64,000 nt of DNA from CAIZGX01 sp046048875. Lineage in GTDB: Bacteria > Bacteroidota > Bacteroidia > Flavobacteriales_D > Sanyastnellaceae. Made by a program: the position numbers and the translations under genes. The notes beneath the pieces were generated by a model. That model was not told the origin of the DNA, ran no database searches, and saw nothing but the letters and a program-made list of their open reading frames with translations. The stretch lies in the NCBI GenBank assembly GCA_046048875.1, contig JBJOFG010000014.1, positions 124,001-188,000 on the forward strand, written 5' to 3'. This document shows positions 8,515-17,248 of this stretch, one piece after another. Positions within the stretch are counted from its first letter, which is position 1; each line of letters starts with the position of its first letter.

Positions 8515-10598
8515 TACTGTGGCCTGTTGTTTAGAACGGTTATGGTTCCTCTTCTTTCGTGTAATACACCTCGTCCATCCTTCACAGTGATGTAGTAGAC
8601 ATAGGCGTTTTCATGAACGAACTCACCTTTCATTTTTCCGTCCCATGCTTCTGAGAGTTTTTGACTTTCAAATACATAATCACCCCACCGACTAAAAATA
8701 TTCAGGGTGTATGTTGAAGTGTCGGCAAATGAAATGACTGGAAAGAACAGATTGTTTTCGCCGTCAATCATCATGGCGTTAGGAATCCAAATGAGCGGCT
8801 CTTGATTCACACATTTTTTGTTGCTGTATGAATAAAAAGTTTCGTTTGGGAAGTAACTAATTGGTTCAGAAAGCGCTTCGATTCGATAACAGAATTGCCC
8901 CTTTGAATCTAAGAATGGCTCTAGATCTTCGCTGAATGAAAGTTGTGCAGGTGTGTTTGATGCAGCCGATGTTTCTGCTGTTCCGTCAATTGAACGAAGA
9001 ATTTGATATTCCTGCACGCCATTTTCCCATTCAGCATAATTCGACCAATTCAAATTGTTAATCAATAGTTCTGAATTATTAGCTCCACGAAGTCGGATGT
9101 TACGCCCCACGTTTGTCGTGTCGAGGTAATATCCGCATGGGTTTTGGACGATTACGCGATAATCGTAAATAACATCGTCTGAATTCACATCGATATCTGT
9201 AAAGACAATATCAGTTGCCGACTGCGTAATATCCATATGATATTCCCAATCGTAAGGTGCATATAGATTTTTGCGTTGAAGAATGTATTTGTGCGGAACC
9301 AGAGTAGCCTCTGTTCTAACGGTCACCTCAATTTCTTTTGCGCTGTTCACACTAACGGAAGTGAGGTAATTGATGCTTGGTGGTGTCGGATACGCGATAT
9401 TAATGATTTGAATATTCGATGCCGAATTTACGCCTGAGGTAGAGTAGGCAATGACTCCGTAATAGTTCACTCCAGATGTTATACTCGTGAACTCGTGCGT
9501 TCCAGAAAGTGTGTTTCCATCGACTGTGTCAACCGGAGTAAAATTCACACCGTCGGTGCTATGCATAAGGACATAGTAGTCCACGTCAGAGTTCCAACCG
9601 GAATAGGCGCTCCAAGAAAAATCAATAAGATTGTCGCAGAGGGTGTAAGTAGAAGGACTTAAAAAGATTGTGCAATTGCAAACACTTCCGGTAGGACTTG
9701 TATTCGGACTTGGCGGTGTGCCTGAATAGCATGTATCTATTGCGGAAAGTAGATAACATTCAGGTCCTGTATTCGGGGTCGAGAGTAAATCGGCGAATTG
9801 GGTGCTATTAATTCCAAAGACGGTGTCTATGAGATTTACAGTAGATCCATTGCATGAGTATACAATGTATCCATCTGTGTCGCCAGATGAATTTACATCC
9901 CAATTCAACTCAGCTTGACCTGTTACGGGATTTACAGTAACATTTGAAACGGTAGGAATGGCGGGTGCTGTTTGATCCGAAAAGATACCACCAGTCGTGT
10001 TACTTGCGAAGTCGCAATTCGGCAGGCCGCTGTATCTGATTTGGAAATTCAGAAAATCATTACACACAGTTACCTCATAATCGAAAGAAGTAGAAGCGCC
10101 AGATAAGGTGGCTACTTTATTCCAAACACCGGCGGGAAATTCAACCCAAACCTCAGCATTTACGTTATTCAGCCATGTTGTATTCGGAGTCGGTGTGTTC
10201 CACTGAAGTTCTACAAAACCAGGTGGTGAGACGGAAGGTGTAGCAGTTAAATAGCTCGAACAATACGTTTCTGAATTTGTGAAATTTGAACTTCCGCTAA
10301 CTAAATCTTCGGTAGAAATGAAAATGCAAACGGATGTTGTGGTCGCATTTACGTTGGAATAGATATAAGTGCCTGATAAATTTGTGGATTGAGAAACTTC
10401 CGATATTCCGCCGAGGTTGTCGGTAGCGTATATGTGATTTGTGACGAAAGAAATAGGATTAGCAGCCGTATTCCATGAAATTGATACGCTAGTGCCTTGA
10501 ACTTCCAAACAAGTTATTGTGGCAATGGATTGGGCATAAACTTGCTGGGAGCAAAAAAGTCCAACTATTGCTAAGAAGTAGTAATTACGTAATATCAT
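8514..10598 (-). CDS. Secreted fibronectin-III-like protein with type B T9SS sorting domain
   Basis: A large exported protein of about 694 residues, probably delivered to the cell surface or medium by the T9SS. The ATG at 10598 gives a signal peptide ending VYA before QS. The body contains several Ig/fibronectin-III-like beta-sandwich repeats, with recurring ELNW or FSWS strands and NYYG/YDYRV strands. The last 90 or so residues (WIPNAM...FFPV...Y.L.IFSRWG..VF.S....AWDG) form the gliding-motility-associated C-terminal domain (CHU_C), the type B sorting signal. It sits directly upstream of coaX with a 1-base overlap and 60 bases after the FabK-like gene. Its binding target is unknown. Confidence 0.87.
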   Translation of the reverse strand: MILRNYYFLAIVGLFCSQQVYAQSIATITCLEVQGTSVSISWNTAANPISFVTNHIYATDNLGGISEVSQSTNLSGTYIYSNVNATTTSVCIFISTEDLVSGSSNFTNSETYCSSYLTATPSVSPPGFVELQWNTPTPNTTWLNNVNAEVWVEFPAGVWNKVATLSGASTSFDYEVTVCNDFLNFQIRYSGLPNCDFASNTTGGIFSDQTAPAIPTVSNVTVNPVTGQAELNWDVNSSGDTDGYIVYSCNGSTVNLIDTVFGINSTQFADLLSTPNTGPECYLLSAIDTCYSGTPPSPNTSPTGSVCNCTIFLSPSTYTLCDNLIDFSWSAYSGWNSDVDYYVLMHSTDGVNFTPVDTVDGNTLSGTHEFTSITSGVNYYGVIAYSTSGVNSASNIQIINIAYPTPPSINYLTSVSVNSAKEIEVTVRTEATLVPHKYILQRKNLYAPYDWEYHMDITQSATDIVFTDIDVNSDDVIYDYRVIVQNPCGYYLDTTNVGRNIRLRGANNSELLINNLNWSNYAEWENGVQEYQILRSIDGTAETSAASNTPAQLSFSEDLEPFLDSKGQFCYRIEALSEPISYFPNETFYSYSNKKCVNQEPLIWIPNAMMIDGENNLFFPVISFADTSTYTLNIFSRWGDYVFESQKLSEAWDGKMKGEFVHENAYVYYITVKDGRGVLHERRGTITVLNNRPQ

Positions 10599-10658
10599 TT
10601 TATGAAAGAGTGCAAAAATAGGCCTTCGGTTGCATAGATGGGCCATAATCAAACGGAA

Positions 10659-11603
10659 TTAGAATGAAATATTGCCTATTGATTTTTGAGCTTCATAAAA
10701 TTCAGTTAGGGTGTGCTCTATTACGTCTTTTGCTGAAATTACATTTTTGATTCGAGCGCTAACTTGTCCAATTTCCAATTCACCGTTTTCGAGGTCGCCG
10801 AGGGACATCCCTTTTTTCGCGCGGCCACGCCCAAGTAGTTCTTTTAACTCTTCAAGGCTGGCGCCTGATTCATAGGCCTTAATAACTTCTTGATAAAACC
10901 TGCTGTTAAGCAATCTTACAGGTGTTATTTCATGAAGTGTGAGTTTCGTATCGCCTTCTTTTGCTTGAAGTATTGCGTTTTTAAAATTTTCGTGTGCAGC
11001 GGATTCAATGGTCATCACAAACCTTGAACCCATTTGAACGCCTTGCGCTCCGAGAGACATAGCCGCGAGCATGGACTTTCCGCAAGAAATCCCACCTGCT
11101 GCAATTACAGGTATTGTCACTGTTTCAACCACACTCGGTATGAGGCATAGTGTTGTTGTTTCTTCTCTGCCGTTGTGCCCACCAGCTTCAAATCCTTCGG
11201 CGACAACAGCGTCTACACCCGCTTCTTGCGACTTCAAAGCAAAGGCACTGCTGCTCACCACATGTGCAACTTTTATTCCCGAAGCTTTCAATCGTTCGGT
11301 ATATTTTTTTGGACTTCCTGCAGAAGTAAATACTATCGGAACACGATATTTTTCAATGAGCTGAATATGTTCTTCAATATTTGGATAGAGCAAAGGAAGG
11401 TTTACTCCGAATGGTTTATTGGTCAGCTCTAGGCATTTTTTAATCTCTTCTTCCAATTGATCAGGATACATAGATCCCGCGCCAAGTAGCCCTAATCCGC
11501 CAGCATTAGAGACAGCAGTCACCAAATTTGCCCCGGTGCACCAAATCATTCCCCCTTGAATTATGGGGTACTTTATTCCAAAAAGTTGACTCACTGAATT
11601 CAT
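10659..11603 (-). CDS. FabK-like enoyl-ACP reductase / nitronate monooxygenase family flavoprotein
   Basis: An FMN-binding TIM-barrel enzyme of the NPD/FabK family. Visible family marks are the N-terminal YPIIQGGM (FMN site), an EGFEAGGHNGREETTT segment around 136-151 with the catalytic-region His, and the phosphate-binding PVIAAGGIS...GAQGVQMGSRF stretch. Two readings are possible: enoyl-ACP reductase II in fatty-acid synthesis, or nitronate monooxygenase. Sequence alone does not settle this. The AGGH motif and 314-residue length fit both, and the TTT following it leans to the FabK side. It is the first gene of the leftward operon, divergent from the DUF6089 gene. Confidence 0.83.
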   Translation of the reverse strand: MNSVSQLFGIKYPIIQGGMIWCTGANLVTAVSNAGGLGLLGAGSMYPDQLEEEIKKCLELTNKPFGVNLPLLYPNIEEHIQLIEKYRVPIVFTSAGSPKKYTERLKASGIKVAHVVSSSAFALKSQEAGVDAVVAEGFEAGGHNGREETTTLCLIPSVVETVTIPVIAAGGISCGKSMLAAMSLGAQGVQMGSRFVMTIESAAHENFKNAILQAKEGDTKLTLHEITPVRLLNSRFYQEVIKAYESGASLEELKELLGRGRAKKGMSLGDLENGELEIGQVSARIKNVISAKDVIEHTLTEFYEAQKSIGNISF

Positions 11604-11683
11604 AATGAAATTTTCCTCAAAAATGCGAAAAACAATCGAGTGTCAGAAATTGTTGATTATCTTAGCGAACGACTTTACCCAAA

Positions 11684-12673
11684 ATGAAAAAAATAGTATT
11701 CTTTCTTAGCTTGGTTTTAGCTCTTCTTTCAAATGATTCAACGGCCCAGTATCGTTGGGATTTTGGATTAAAGGTAGGCGCCTCGAATTATCTTGGAGAC
11801 ATTGGAGGAAAATATCTTCCTCGAAGAGACTTTGTTGTAGACATGCACTTGGTTTCCACAAGAATGTCAGCAGGTGCCTACATGCGTTACAAAGTGAACA
11901 AGCGGTTGGCATTCTCGACGAATTTCGATTGGATTCGAATCACTGACCGTGATGCTTATACAACCTATGCTCCCCGTCGTGCAAGAAATGCAAATTTTCA
12001 GAACGATTTATTTGAGGTAGGTGCTCGCGCAGAGATGACCATTTGGTATGACAACGATGTTGGAAACAAAGGTTATTACAACCCGGATTTTAAAGTTTTC
12101 TTGTTTGCTGGCTTGGCTGGTTATTCTTCAAATCCGAAAGGGCAGATTTACAACAATGGAGAGGTGCAATACGGTGGCGAGTGGTTCGAATTACGTGATT
12201 GGAAAACCGAAGGGCAGAAGGAATCATATGCTAAATATGGTTTAGCAATTCCCGCAGGTATTGGTGCGTATTTCACCTACAATAAAAAGTGGAGAGTGCA
12301 GTGGGATTTGAGTTGGAGAACAGTATTTACAGATTATCTTGACGACATATCTACGGTTTACACAACCCCGAATTCTGAGGATCCCAGAGCTTACGAATAC
12401 GTAAACAACCAAACTTATCAGGCTTTACTTGATGGATTAGTTGCTGAGAATCCAGAATATACAGCTGCGGATTTATCTATCGAAAATTTTCAAATTGCCC
12501 CTGCGGGTGCTACGTATCAATCTCCAAGAGGGAATGCTACGAACAATGATAGTTATTTAACCACACAGTTAACTGTTACTCGTGTTGTTCGTGGAAGATC
12601 AAGCTTCTATAAATCGAAGTACAGTTACATGAAAGGTAAGCCAGGCGTTAGAAGATCTCGAGCGAAGTTCTAA
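11684..12673 (+). CDS. DUF6089-type outer-membrane beta-barrel protein
   Basis: Exported barrel of 329 residues with a signal peptide (about 1-21, STA before QYRWDFG). The start of the mature part, WDFGLKVGASNYLGDIGG, and the following strand pairs are typical of DUF6089 proteins. To my recollection this family includes PorG, an outer-membrane protein associated with the T9SS in Porphyromonas, but I cannot prove orthology here. The C-terminus is basic (KSKYSYMKGKPGVRRSRAKF) rather than ending in a canonical barrel strand. The gene stands alone on this strand, and its stop lies only 2 bases from the convergent glycosyltransferase stop. Its likely terminator lies inside that neighbour. Confidence 0.7.
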   Translation: MKKIVFFLSLVLALLSNDSTAQYRWDFGLKVGASNYLGDIGGKYLPRRDFVVDMHLVSTRMSAGAYMRYKVNKRLAFSTNFDWIRITDRDAYTTYAPRRARNANFQNDLFEVGARAEMTIWYDNDVGNKGYYNPDFKVFLFAGLAGYSSNPKGQIYNNGEVQYGGEWFELRDWKTEGQKESYAKYGLAIPAGIGAYFTYNKKWRVQWDLSWRTVFTDYLDDISTVYTTPNSEDPRAYEYVNNQTYQALLDGLVAENPEYTAADLSIENFQIAPAGATYQSPRGNATNNDSYLTTQLTVTRVVRGRSSFYKSKYSYMKGKPGVRRSRAKF

Positions 12674-12675
12674 CG

Positions 12676-13443
12676 TTATAAATATTGAATCAATTTCGAA
12701 AGTGGTTTACGCAGTAGTGTAAACCACTTTGGTTTTAGGCCATTTATTTTCCAAGCCAAACGGTCTTCTCGATTTGCGCGGATGCGATTTTTTAGGCTAA
12801 CGTTGCTAATACCCCCGGCACGCATGTGAATCATGACAACGGGCAAATGAATGGCGCTGCATGATTCTTTGTAAAGAAAACGAAGCATTAATTCATAATC
12901 GGCAGCACTTTTAAATTGAGTATTGAAAGTTCCGAACTTTTCATAGCACGACTTTCGTACAAAAAAAGTTGGGTGCGGAGGCATCCATCCTTTGAGGAAG
13001 TTTTCTCTTTTGAAATCACCGCTGCGCCATTTCCGGACAATTTTATAAGTGTCAGTCGGATCGACATAATTTAAATCGCCATAAAGACATTGGGCATCTT
13101 CTTTCTGAAAAGCTGCAACGACTTGTTCAATAACGGTATTTGAACAATAAAAGTCGTCGCTGTTTAAAACACCAATAATATCCCCAGTAGCCAGTGCCAA
13201 ACCCTTATTCATGGCGTCGTAAATCCCTTTGTCTCGCTCGCACAAAAATTTAGTAACCACTCCTTGCGAAGCACCTTTCGTAGAATTCAGAAATTGCTTC
13301 ACAATTTCTATCGTTCCATCTGATGAATTTCCATCAACTACGATGTATTCGATATTTTCATAGGTCTGGTTAAGTACGGAGTGAATAGTGTCAACAATGG
13401 TTTTCGCACTGTTGTAACTTACGGTAATTAGACTAACCTTCAT
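12676..13443 (-). CDS. Family 2 glycosyltransferase
   Basis: A GT-A fold glycosyltransferase of 255 residues, acting on sugar nucleotides in the cytoplasm. The nucleotide-binding N-terminus ITVSYNSAKTIVDTI, DGNSSDGT (37-44), the ERDKGIYDAMNKG segment (69-81) and the metal-binding NSDD (94-97) are all present. The HPTFFVRKSCYEKFG...AADYELMLRF acceptor-side region is typical of WcaA/EpsE-like enzymes that build surface polysaccharide. It follows the PorT-like barrel gene by 5 bases, so it is probably the last gene of the DUF6029-Omp28-barrel operon. No other polysaccharide genes are adjacent, so the product is unknown. Its last codons overlap a strong inverted repeat. Confidence 0.88.
   Translation of the reverse strand: MKVSLITVSYNSAKTIVDTIHSVLNQTYENIEYIVVDGNSSDGTIEIVKQFLNSTKGASQGVVTKFLCERDKGIYDAMNKGLALATGDIIGVLNSDDFYCSNTVIEQVVAAFQKEDAQCLYGDLNYVDPTDTYKIVRKWRSGDFKRENFLKGWMPPHPTFFVRKSCYEKFGTFNTQFKSAADYELMLRFLYKESCSAIHLPVVMIHMRAGGISNVSLKNRIRANREDRLAWKINGLKPKWFTLLRKPLSKLIQYL
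12699..12736 (+). terminator. Inverted repeat inside the GT2 3' end, probable terminator for the DUF6089 gene
   Basis: A perfect 12-bp stem (AAAGTGGTTTAC / GTAAACCACTTT) with an 8-base loop is followed by GGTTTT on the + strand. It lies 26 bases past the DUF6089 stop and within the C-terminal codons of the convergent glycosyltransferase. The U-tract is short, so termination is inferred. Confidence 0.55.
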
Positions 13444-13448
13444 TGGAT

Positions 13449-14051
13449 CTAGAAATTCCTTCCAACTAAAAAATGCAAGACTTGGTTGTAGTTTCCTTTC
13501 TCGTAATAAGAATTTGGATTTGCGAAATTCGGAGAAGGACGTGTGGGAAGAATGCTCGAAGAAAATTTCCCTTCAATAAAGAGGTGGTCACCTAGTTGTA
13601 CAACAGCACCTAGGCACAAACCTGCATCAAAGTTTCGGAACGAAGGCGTAACGGGATAAGTCAATGAGTTGGCTAGAATCTCTTGTTTGATAAGCTGGCC
13701 GTAATAGAGTCCCGATAAAAAAGTGAATGGACCATTTTGATAAGACCATTGTACGGGCACTTCAATATAATTAAGTCGATATGAAAAGGTGTTAAAGTTG
13801 AGGGTGTCTCTTTTGGTTCGAGATCCTTTTTCGGAATAAAATAGTCCTATTCGAAGCCCATTTTTCGAGCTAAAAGGAGCATTCACGTATGCCCCACCTG
13901 TAAAGCCGAATTTGTCCCAACCACCTAAGCCATCGCCACTTATTTGTGAGGTAGTCATTCCTAGAGCTATCCCAGCATTGAAAGCTTGTTGAGACCACAT
14001 TTTTTGACTCAACACAATAAATACAAGGAGAAAAAAATTAGTCAATTTCAT
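13449..14051 (-). CDS. PorT-like small outer-membrane barrel (OMP_b-brl_2 type)
   Basis: A 200-residue exported barrel. The signal peptide ends near WSQ before QAFNAGIALGM. The mature part alternates short strands with the signature GLRIGLFYSEKGS...LNYIEVPV, which I associate with the PorT/OmpW-like eight-stranded family of Bacteroidetes, and it ends in the aromatic strand QVLHFLVGRNF. True PorT, required for T9SS assembly, is longer and has other motifs, so I do not assign the symbol. Its start overlaps the end of the Omp28-like gene by 14 bases and it lies 5 bases from the glycosyltransferase, which places it in a four-gene operon. Confidence 0.75.
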   Translation of the reverse strand: MKLTNFFLLVFIVLSQKMWSQQAFNAGIALGMTTSQISGDGLGGWDKFGFTGGAYVNAPFSSKNGLRIGLFYSEKGSRTKRDTLNFNTFSYRLNYIEVPVQWSYQNGPFTFLSGLYYGQLIKQEILANSLTYPVTPSFRNFDAGLCLGAVVQLGDHLFIEGKFSSSILPTRPSPNFANPNSYYEKGNYNQVLHFLVGRNF

Positions 14052-14907
14052 ATTCCACAGCGTTCAGAACAGCGTGCGTATTTGCGTCAACCAAGTATCC
14101 AACTACCGTCATGTTTGTGGGCTCCCAATTTGCTTGTGCCGGAATGGTAAAGCTCATGGTTGAAGAGAAGCCAGGAGCGGGGCTGTTTACGACGAGATTC
14201 CCCATAGGCTCTGATACATTTATTCTCAGAACATGCTCGTGCTCATAATCTTCGATTTCAGAAGGAGTTTGACTATAATCTTCCTGAGGGCTAACTAAAT
14301 GACTCTCGACTAAAAGCACCACCAAGTTAATGTTTCCTGTATAACCTTGAAGGAATTGAGAGTTCATGTGAATATTGAACACATTATCTGATTCAATAAA
14401 CTCGCATTGAGCTTGCAGTTGAACCGGTGTAGATGCATTCATCTGATTGGTAACGATATTCTGCCAACTGCTCGGATTGGCAGGATCCAGGTATTCGTAA
14501 CTACTTAGACCTCCTAAACGATCGATTCTTGCCGTTGGGTTAAAACCTCCATTGAGTTGGGCCCAATAGAGATTTCCTGCTGGGGTTGTGTAATCGGTGG
14601 TGAATAATGTCCCTCCGGTTTCAGCGAGTGAGCCAGCATGTATTGCAACCGTTACCATTCTTTCGCCCAAGGTAGAGTCAAGCTCTAAAGCAAGGTAAGT
14701 TGAAGGCGGGCAGAAACCGCAAAGGTGTCCCGTAAACTCTTCGAAGAGTACATTTTTTTCAATTTCGGTTACTGTTGAAAAAGTCGGCGCAGGACCGTAG
14801 AGATCATCACGATATTTATTTTTCGCGACAGTTACTGGATTTTCAATGCGATCACATGATCCAAAGAAAAGAGCAAAGCTCAATAGAAATATGGATATCT
14901 TTTTCAT
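14038..14907 (-). CDS. Omp28-related lipoprotein with thioredoxin-like CGFC motif
   Basis: Probable outer-membrane or surface lipoprotein of 289 residues. The signal peptide carries lipobox FFGSC (Cys18). The N-terminal half has a thioredoxin-like fold with the segment FEEFTGHLCGFCPPS, in which C63-GF-C66 sits where a redox CxxC would be. The C-terminal half is a beta-sandwich. This arrangement matches the Omp28 family, first described as a surface protein of Porphyromonas gingivalis. It starts 1 base after the DUF6029 stop and its end overlaps the PorT-like gene by 14 bases, indicating co-expression. Whether the CxxC is redox-active or structural cannot be decided from sequence. Confidence 0.83.
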   Translation of the reverse strand: MKKISIFLLSFALFFGSCDRIENPVTVAKNKYRDDLYGPAPTFSTVTEIEKNVLFEEFTGHLCGFCPPSTYLALELDSTLGERMVTVAIHAGSLAETGGTLFTTDYTTPAGNLYWAQLNGGFNPTARIDRLGGLSSYEYLDPANPSSWQNIVTNQMNASTPVQLQAQCEFIESDNVFNIHMNSQFLQGYTGNINLVVLLVESHLVSPQEDYSQTPSEIEDYEHEHVLRINVSEPMGNLVVNSPAPGFSSTMSFTIPAQANWEPTNMTVVGYLVDANTHAVLNAVEYEID

Positions 14908-14908
14908 A

Positions 14909-16594
14909 TTAAAAACTCGCTGTATACATTAATTCAAAACCATTGGTCGCAGGAACTGCGCGACATACGCCACCTATACAAAAAACACCTTCTCGGCGTT
15001 TGCCATAACCCAACGTCAATCGCTGAGAGCCGTTGATGTACCCTACTGTTCCAAACAAATAATGAATCTGTTTGTCAGGGTTTGGATTTCCATAATTGTA
15101 TTGGTCAACAATTCCAATACTCCAATGTGGAGAATGCGAATATTCTGCAACGATAGTTGCCCAATCTCCTTTATCCTGTTTTGTTTGCAACCCTTGTATT
15201 TCGAGGTGAAGATTGTCTTTCGGCGTGAACTTGTAATTCAATTCGAGAACTTCAATATTCGCATAAACAATACCCTTGAAGTCGTTAGTTACCGGCGTTA
15301 CGAGAGTATTGAACTCGAAGTAGAAGTAGGTGAATGATGTAGAGAATTTCTTACTTAGTTTTTTCTTCACTTCGAAATTAAAGTCTCTCACATATTTAGT
15401 TGGACCGAATTTGACAGAGTTTATTTGGTAAGCATCAGTGAAAGCTTCTAATCCGGAGAGCCGGGTGGTGTCTAGCCCATTTGCAGCTGCAAAATTTGCA
15501 GAAAGTTGAGTACCGTATTTTCCTCCGAGTTTCGTTCCCTTTTTAAAGGTGTAAAAAATCTCAGCCATATAACTCACTTCCCCTGTCAGCGGTGTCGCAT
15601 ATGGATAAAGCGTAGCGGCTAAGTTATAGGTGTGCTGCTTGGTGATAGATGGAAGGAAGTTCGTAGGCACATCGAAAAGCTTTAGATTTCGATCTGCACG
15701 AAAACTCATGTTATCAATAAACTTTACTGCCGAGTTAATTCCGAATCCATTGCCGCTGTATGAAGTGTTCAAGAAAAATGCTTTTCCTTTTCTGTAAATG
15801 AATGCATTGTCGGCACTTGGGTCATTGATTTTTTGAGCATACTCTCCAGAGATAGCGAGTGCGTCTCTATTCAATTGAAACCTCACTGCTGAAGTAGAAA
15901 CATTGTTAGGGGTCAGAAAGACTAACGAATCTTGGAAACGGGTTTCTCCGTTTTGGTAGCGACTAACGAAACTTGCACCAAGACTAAGTTGCGTTTTTTT
16001 CTCACTCAACGATTTGAAAATTGAGTTTAAATTTAATTCGGCATCACTACCTCGAATAATTCCATCGGCATTAATGATTCGACTATCAAAGTCAAGTCGC
16101 TGACGTCCATAAATACCCTTCAATACAATTCCTTTTTTAGGGGTAATGACGAGACGAGCGCCATCAAGCGCATTGTCTATTCCAAGGTTAGGTTCCCAGT
16201 AGGTGCGAAGTGTTAAGCCATTACCAAACTGTTCGTAGAAATTACCAATTGTGACGTTGAAAATACTGTCTTGGTATTGAACATATCGATTGCCTATGCC
16301 TGTTCCTTTGTATCTGTTTTGCGCGCTAAACCCTTGGATGGCGTTGTTGTAAGTTTCAAATCTCATCCCTGCGCTGAATCCACCTTGCGTGTACATCAGA
16401 TTTCCAAAGCCATTGATTGCGGTGGTAGCTGGAGGAACAGTAGCGCCAATTAAACTGTCTTCACTGTATTGTTGCGAGAGAAATTGAAAATTCCCGTGCA
16501 ATTGTCCGGGTTTTTTGGGATCACCTTGGGCTCGCACTCCAAGAGCGACAAACAAAAAGGTTGAAACGACAAGTAACTTTTTCATTCTATTCAT
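14909..16594 (-). CDS. DUF6029-type outer-membrane protein
   Basis: A 561-residue exported protein with a signal peptide (cleavage after GVRA, before QGDPKKPG). The body is rich in amphipathic beta strands and aromatic residues and resembles a large barrel of the DUF6029 group. Recognisable stretches are the GNFYEQFGNGLTLRTYWEPNLG segment near 120-140 (given here as a position guide) and the C-terminal aromatic strand ending GFELMYTASF. To my knowledge it has no assigned biochemical role. It heads the four-gene operon with the Omp28-like, PorT-like and glycosyltransferase genes and is separated from the thioredoxin gene by a terminator. Co-occurrence with Omp28 and thioredoxin genes suggests a surface complex, which is inference. 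Confidence 0.72.
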   Translation of the reverse strand: MNRMKKLLVVSTFLFVALGVRAQGDPKKPGQLHGNFQFLSQQYSEDSLIGATVPPATTAINGFGNLMYTQGGFSAGMRFETYNNAIQGFSAQNRYKGTGIGNRYVQYQDSIFNVTIGNFYEQFGNGLTLRTYWEPNLGIDNALDGARLVITPKKGIVLKGIYGRQRLDFDSRIINADGIIRGSDAELNLNSIFKSLSEKKTQLSLGASFVSRYQNGETRFQDSLVFLTPNNVSTSAVRFQLNRDALAISGEYAQKINDPSADNAFIYRKGKAFFLNTSYSGNGFGINSAVKFIDNMSFRADRNLKLFDVPTNFLPSITKQHTYNLAATLYPYATPLTGEVSYMAEIFYTFKKGTKLGGKYGTQLSANFAAANGLDTTRLSGLEAFTDAYQINSVKFGPTKYVRDFNFEVKKKLSKKFSTSFTYFYFEFNTLVTPVTNDFKGIVYANIEVLELNYKFTPKDNLHLEIQGLQTKQDKGDWATIVAEYSHSPHWSIGIVDQYNYGNPNPDKQIHYLFGTVGYINGSQRLTLGYGKRREGVFCIGGVCRAVPATNGFELMYTASF

Positions 16595-16623
16595 TAAGCG
16601 TCGAAAATACGGCGCATTCTGAA

Positions 16624-16647
16624 ATAAAAAAAGCCCTTTCGGGCTTA
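16624..16647 (-). terminator. Terminator after the TlpA-like gene
   Basis: Read leftward, AAGCCC-GAAA-GGGCTT forms a 6-bp stem with a GNRA-type loop, followed directly by TTTTTTT. It lies 20 bases downstream of the thioredoxin stop and separates that gene from the DUF6029 operon. Confidence 0.85.
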
Positions 16648-16666
16648 TAAGTTAGAATGAAGAGTT

Positions 16667-17152
16667 TTACTTCTTCAATTTTAAAAGTTGCTCATGTAAT
16701 TCAGCCTCATCGCCTTCAGCATAGTTGTTATGCTGCCATACAATTTTCCCCGTTCCATCCACTAAAAAAGTATGAGGAACATTATTAACACCAAGAGCCT
16801 GTGCGAATTGTTTGTTCGTGTCTAATAGAATTTCATAAGGCCACATCACGCTACTAACGTATGGTGCAACTCGCATGACTGAGCGCTGATCATCGATAGA
16901 TACAGCAATAATCTTTACGCCTGTTTCTGCCTGCCAATCTTCGTAAAGATCGAGGTAGTTATTTAATTCTTTTTTACACGGACTGCACCAAGTTGCCCAG
17001 AAGCAGATGAGCGTTGGCTTCCCATCTTGCGCAAGGGTTGCTGTGTTGATGGTTTTTCCGTTGAGGTCTTTTAATGAAATGCTTGGCAATGATTCTTGAG
17101 CAAAAGCTCCGATTGAAAAAAGCAAAAAGAAAATTGAACTTGAGATGCGCAT
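16667..17152 (-). CDS. TlpA/ResA-like exported thioredoxin
   Basis: A periplasmic thiol-disulfide oxidoreductase of 161 residues. The N-terminal signal peptide (about 1-18, AFA before QESLPS) is followed by a thioredoxin fold with FWATWCSPCK (Cys56, Cys59) and the cis-proline segment NNVPHTFLVDGTGKIVW. It is the size of the minimal TlpA/ResA family used in cytochrome maturation or general disulfide reduction. No cytochrome genes are nearby. Instead it is flanked by an Omp28-like CxxC lipoprotein operon and a T9SS-tagged thioredoxin-fold protein, which suggests the partner proteins are envelope or surface proteins. It has its own terminator on both sides, so it is probably monocistronic. Confidence 0.9.
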   Translation of the reverse strand: MRISSSIFFLLFSIGAFAQESLPSISLKDLNGKTINTATLAQDGKPTLICFWATWCSPCKKELNNYLDLYEDWQAETGVKIIAVSIDDQRSVMRVAPYVSSVMWPYEILLDTNKQFAQALGVNNVPHTFLVDGTGKIVWQHNNYAEGDEAELHEQLLKLKK

Positions 17153-17199
17153 AAAATATTTTTTTTAAAAGTAAAAAACTTTAGCCAATGACTGTACCA

Positions 17200-17229
17200 A
17201 AAAAAAGGGCCGACGCATCGTCGGCCCTT
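17200..17229 (-). terminator. Terminator after the T9SS-tagged thioredoxin-fold gene
   Basis: A perfect 9-bp stem GGGCCGACG / CGTCGGCCC with a 3-base loop is followed, on the minus strand, by TTTTTT. It lies about 20 bases beyond the stop at 17249. Confidence 0.9.
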
Positions 17230-17248
17230 CTTCCTTGAAAAATCAAGA

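Noticed and set aside
14038..14051. Overlap of the Omp28-like and PorT-like genes as a sign of a sequencing error
   Set aside because: Both proteins have complete termini and signal peptides, so a genuine 14-base overlap is more likely.
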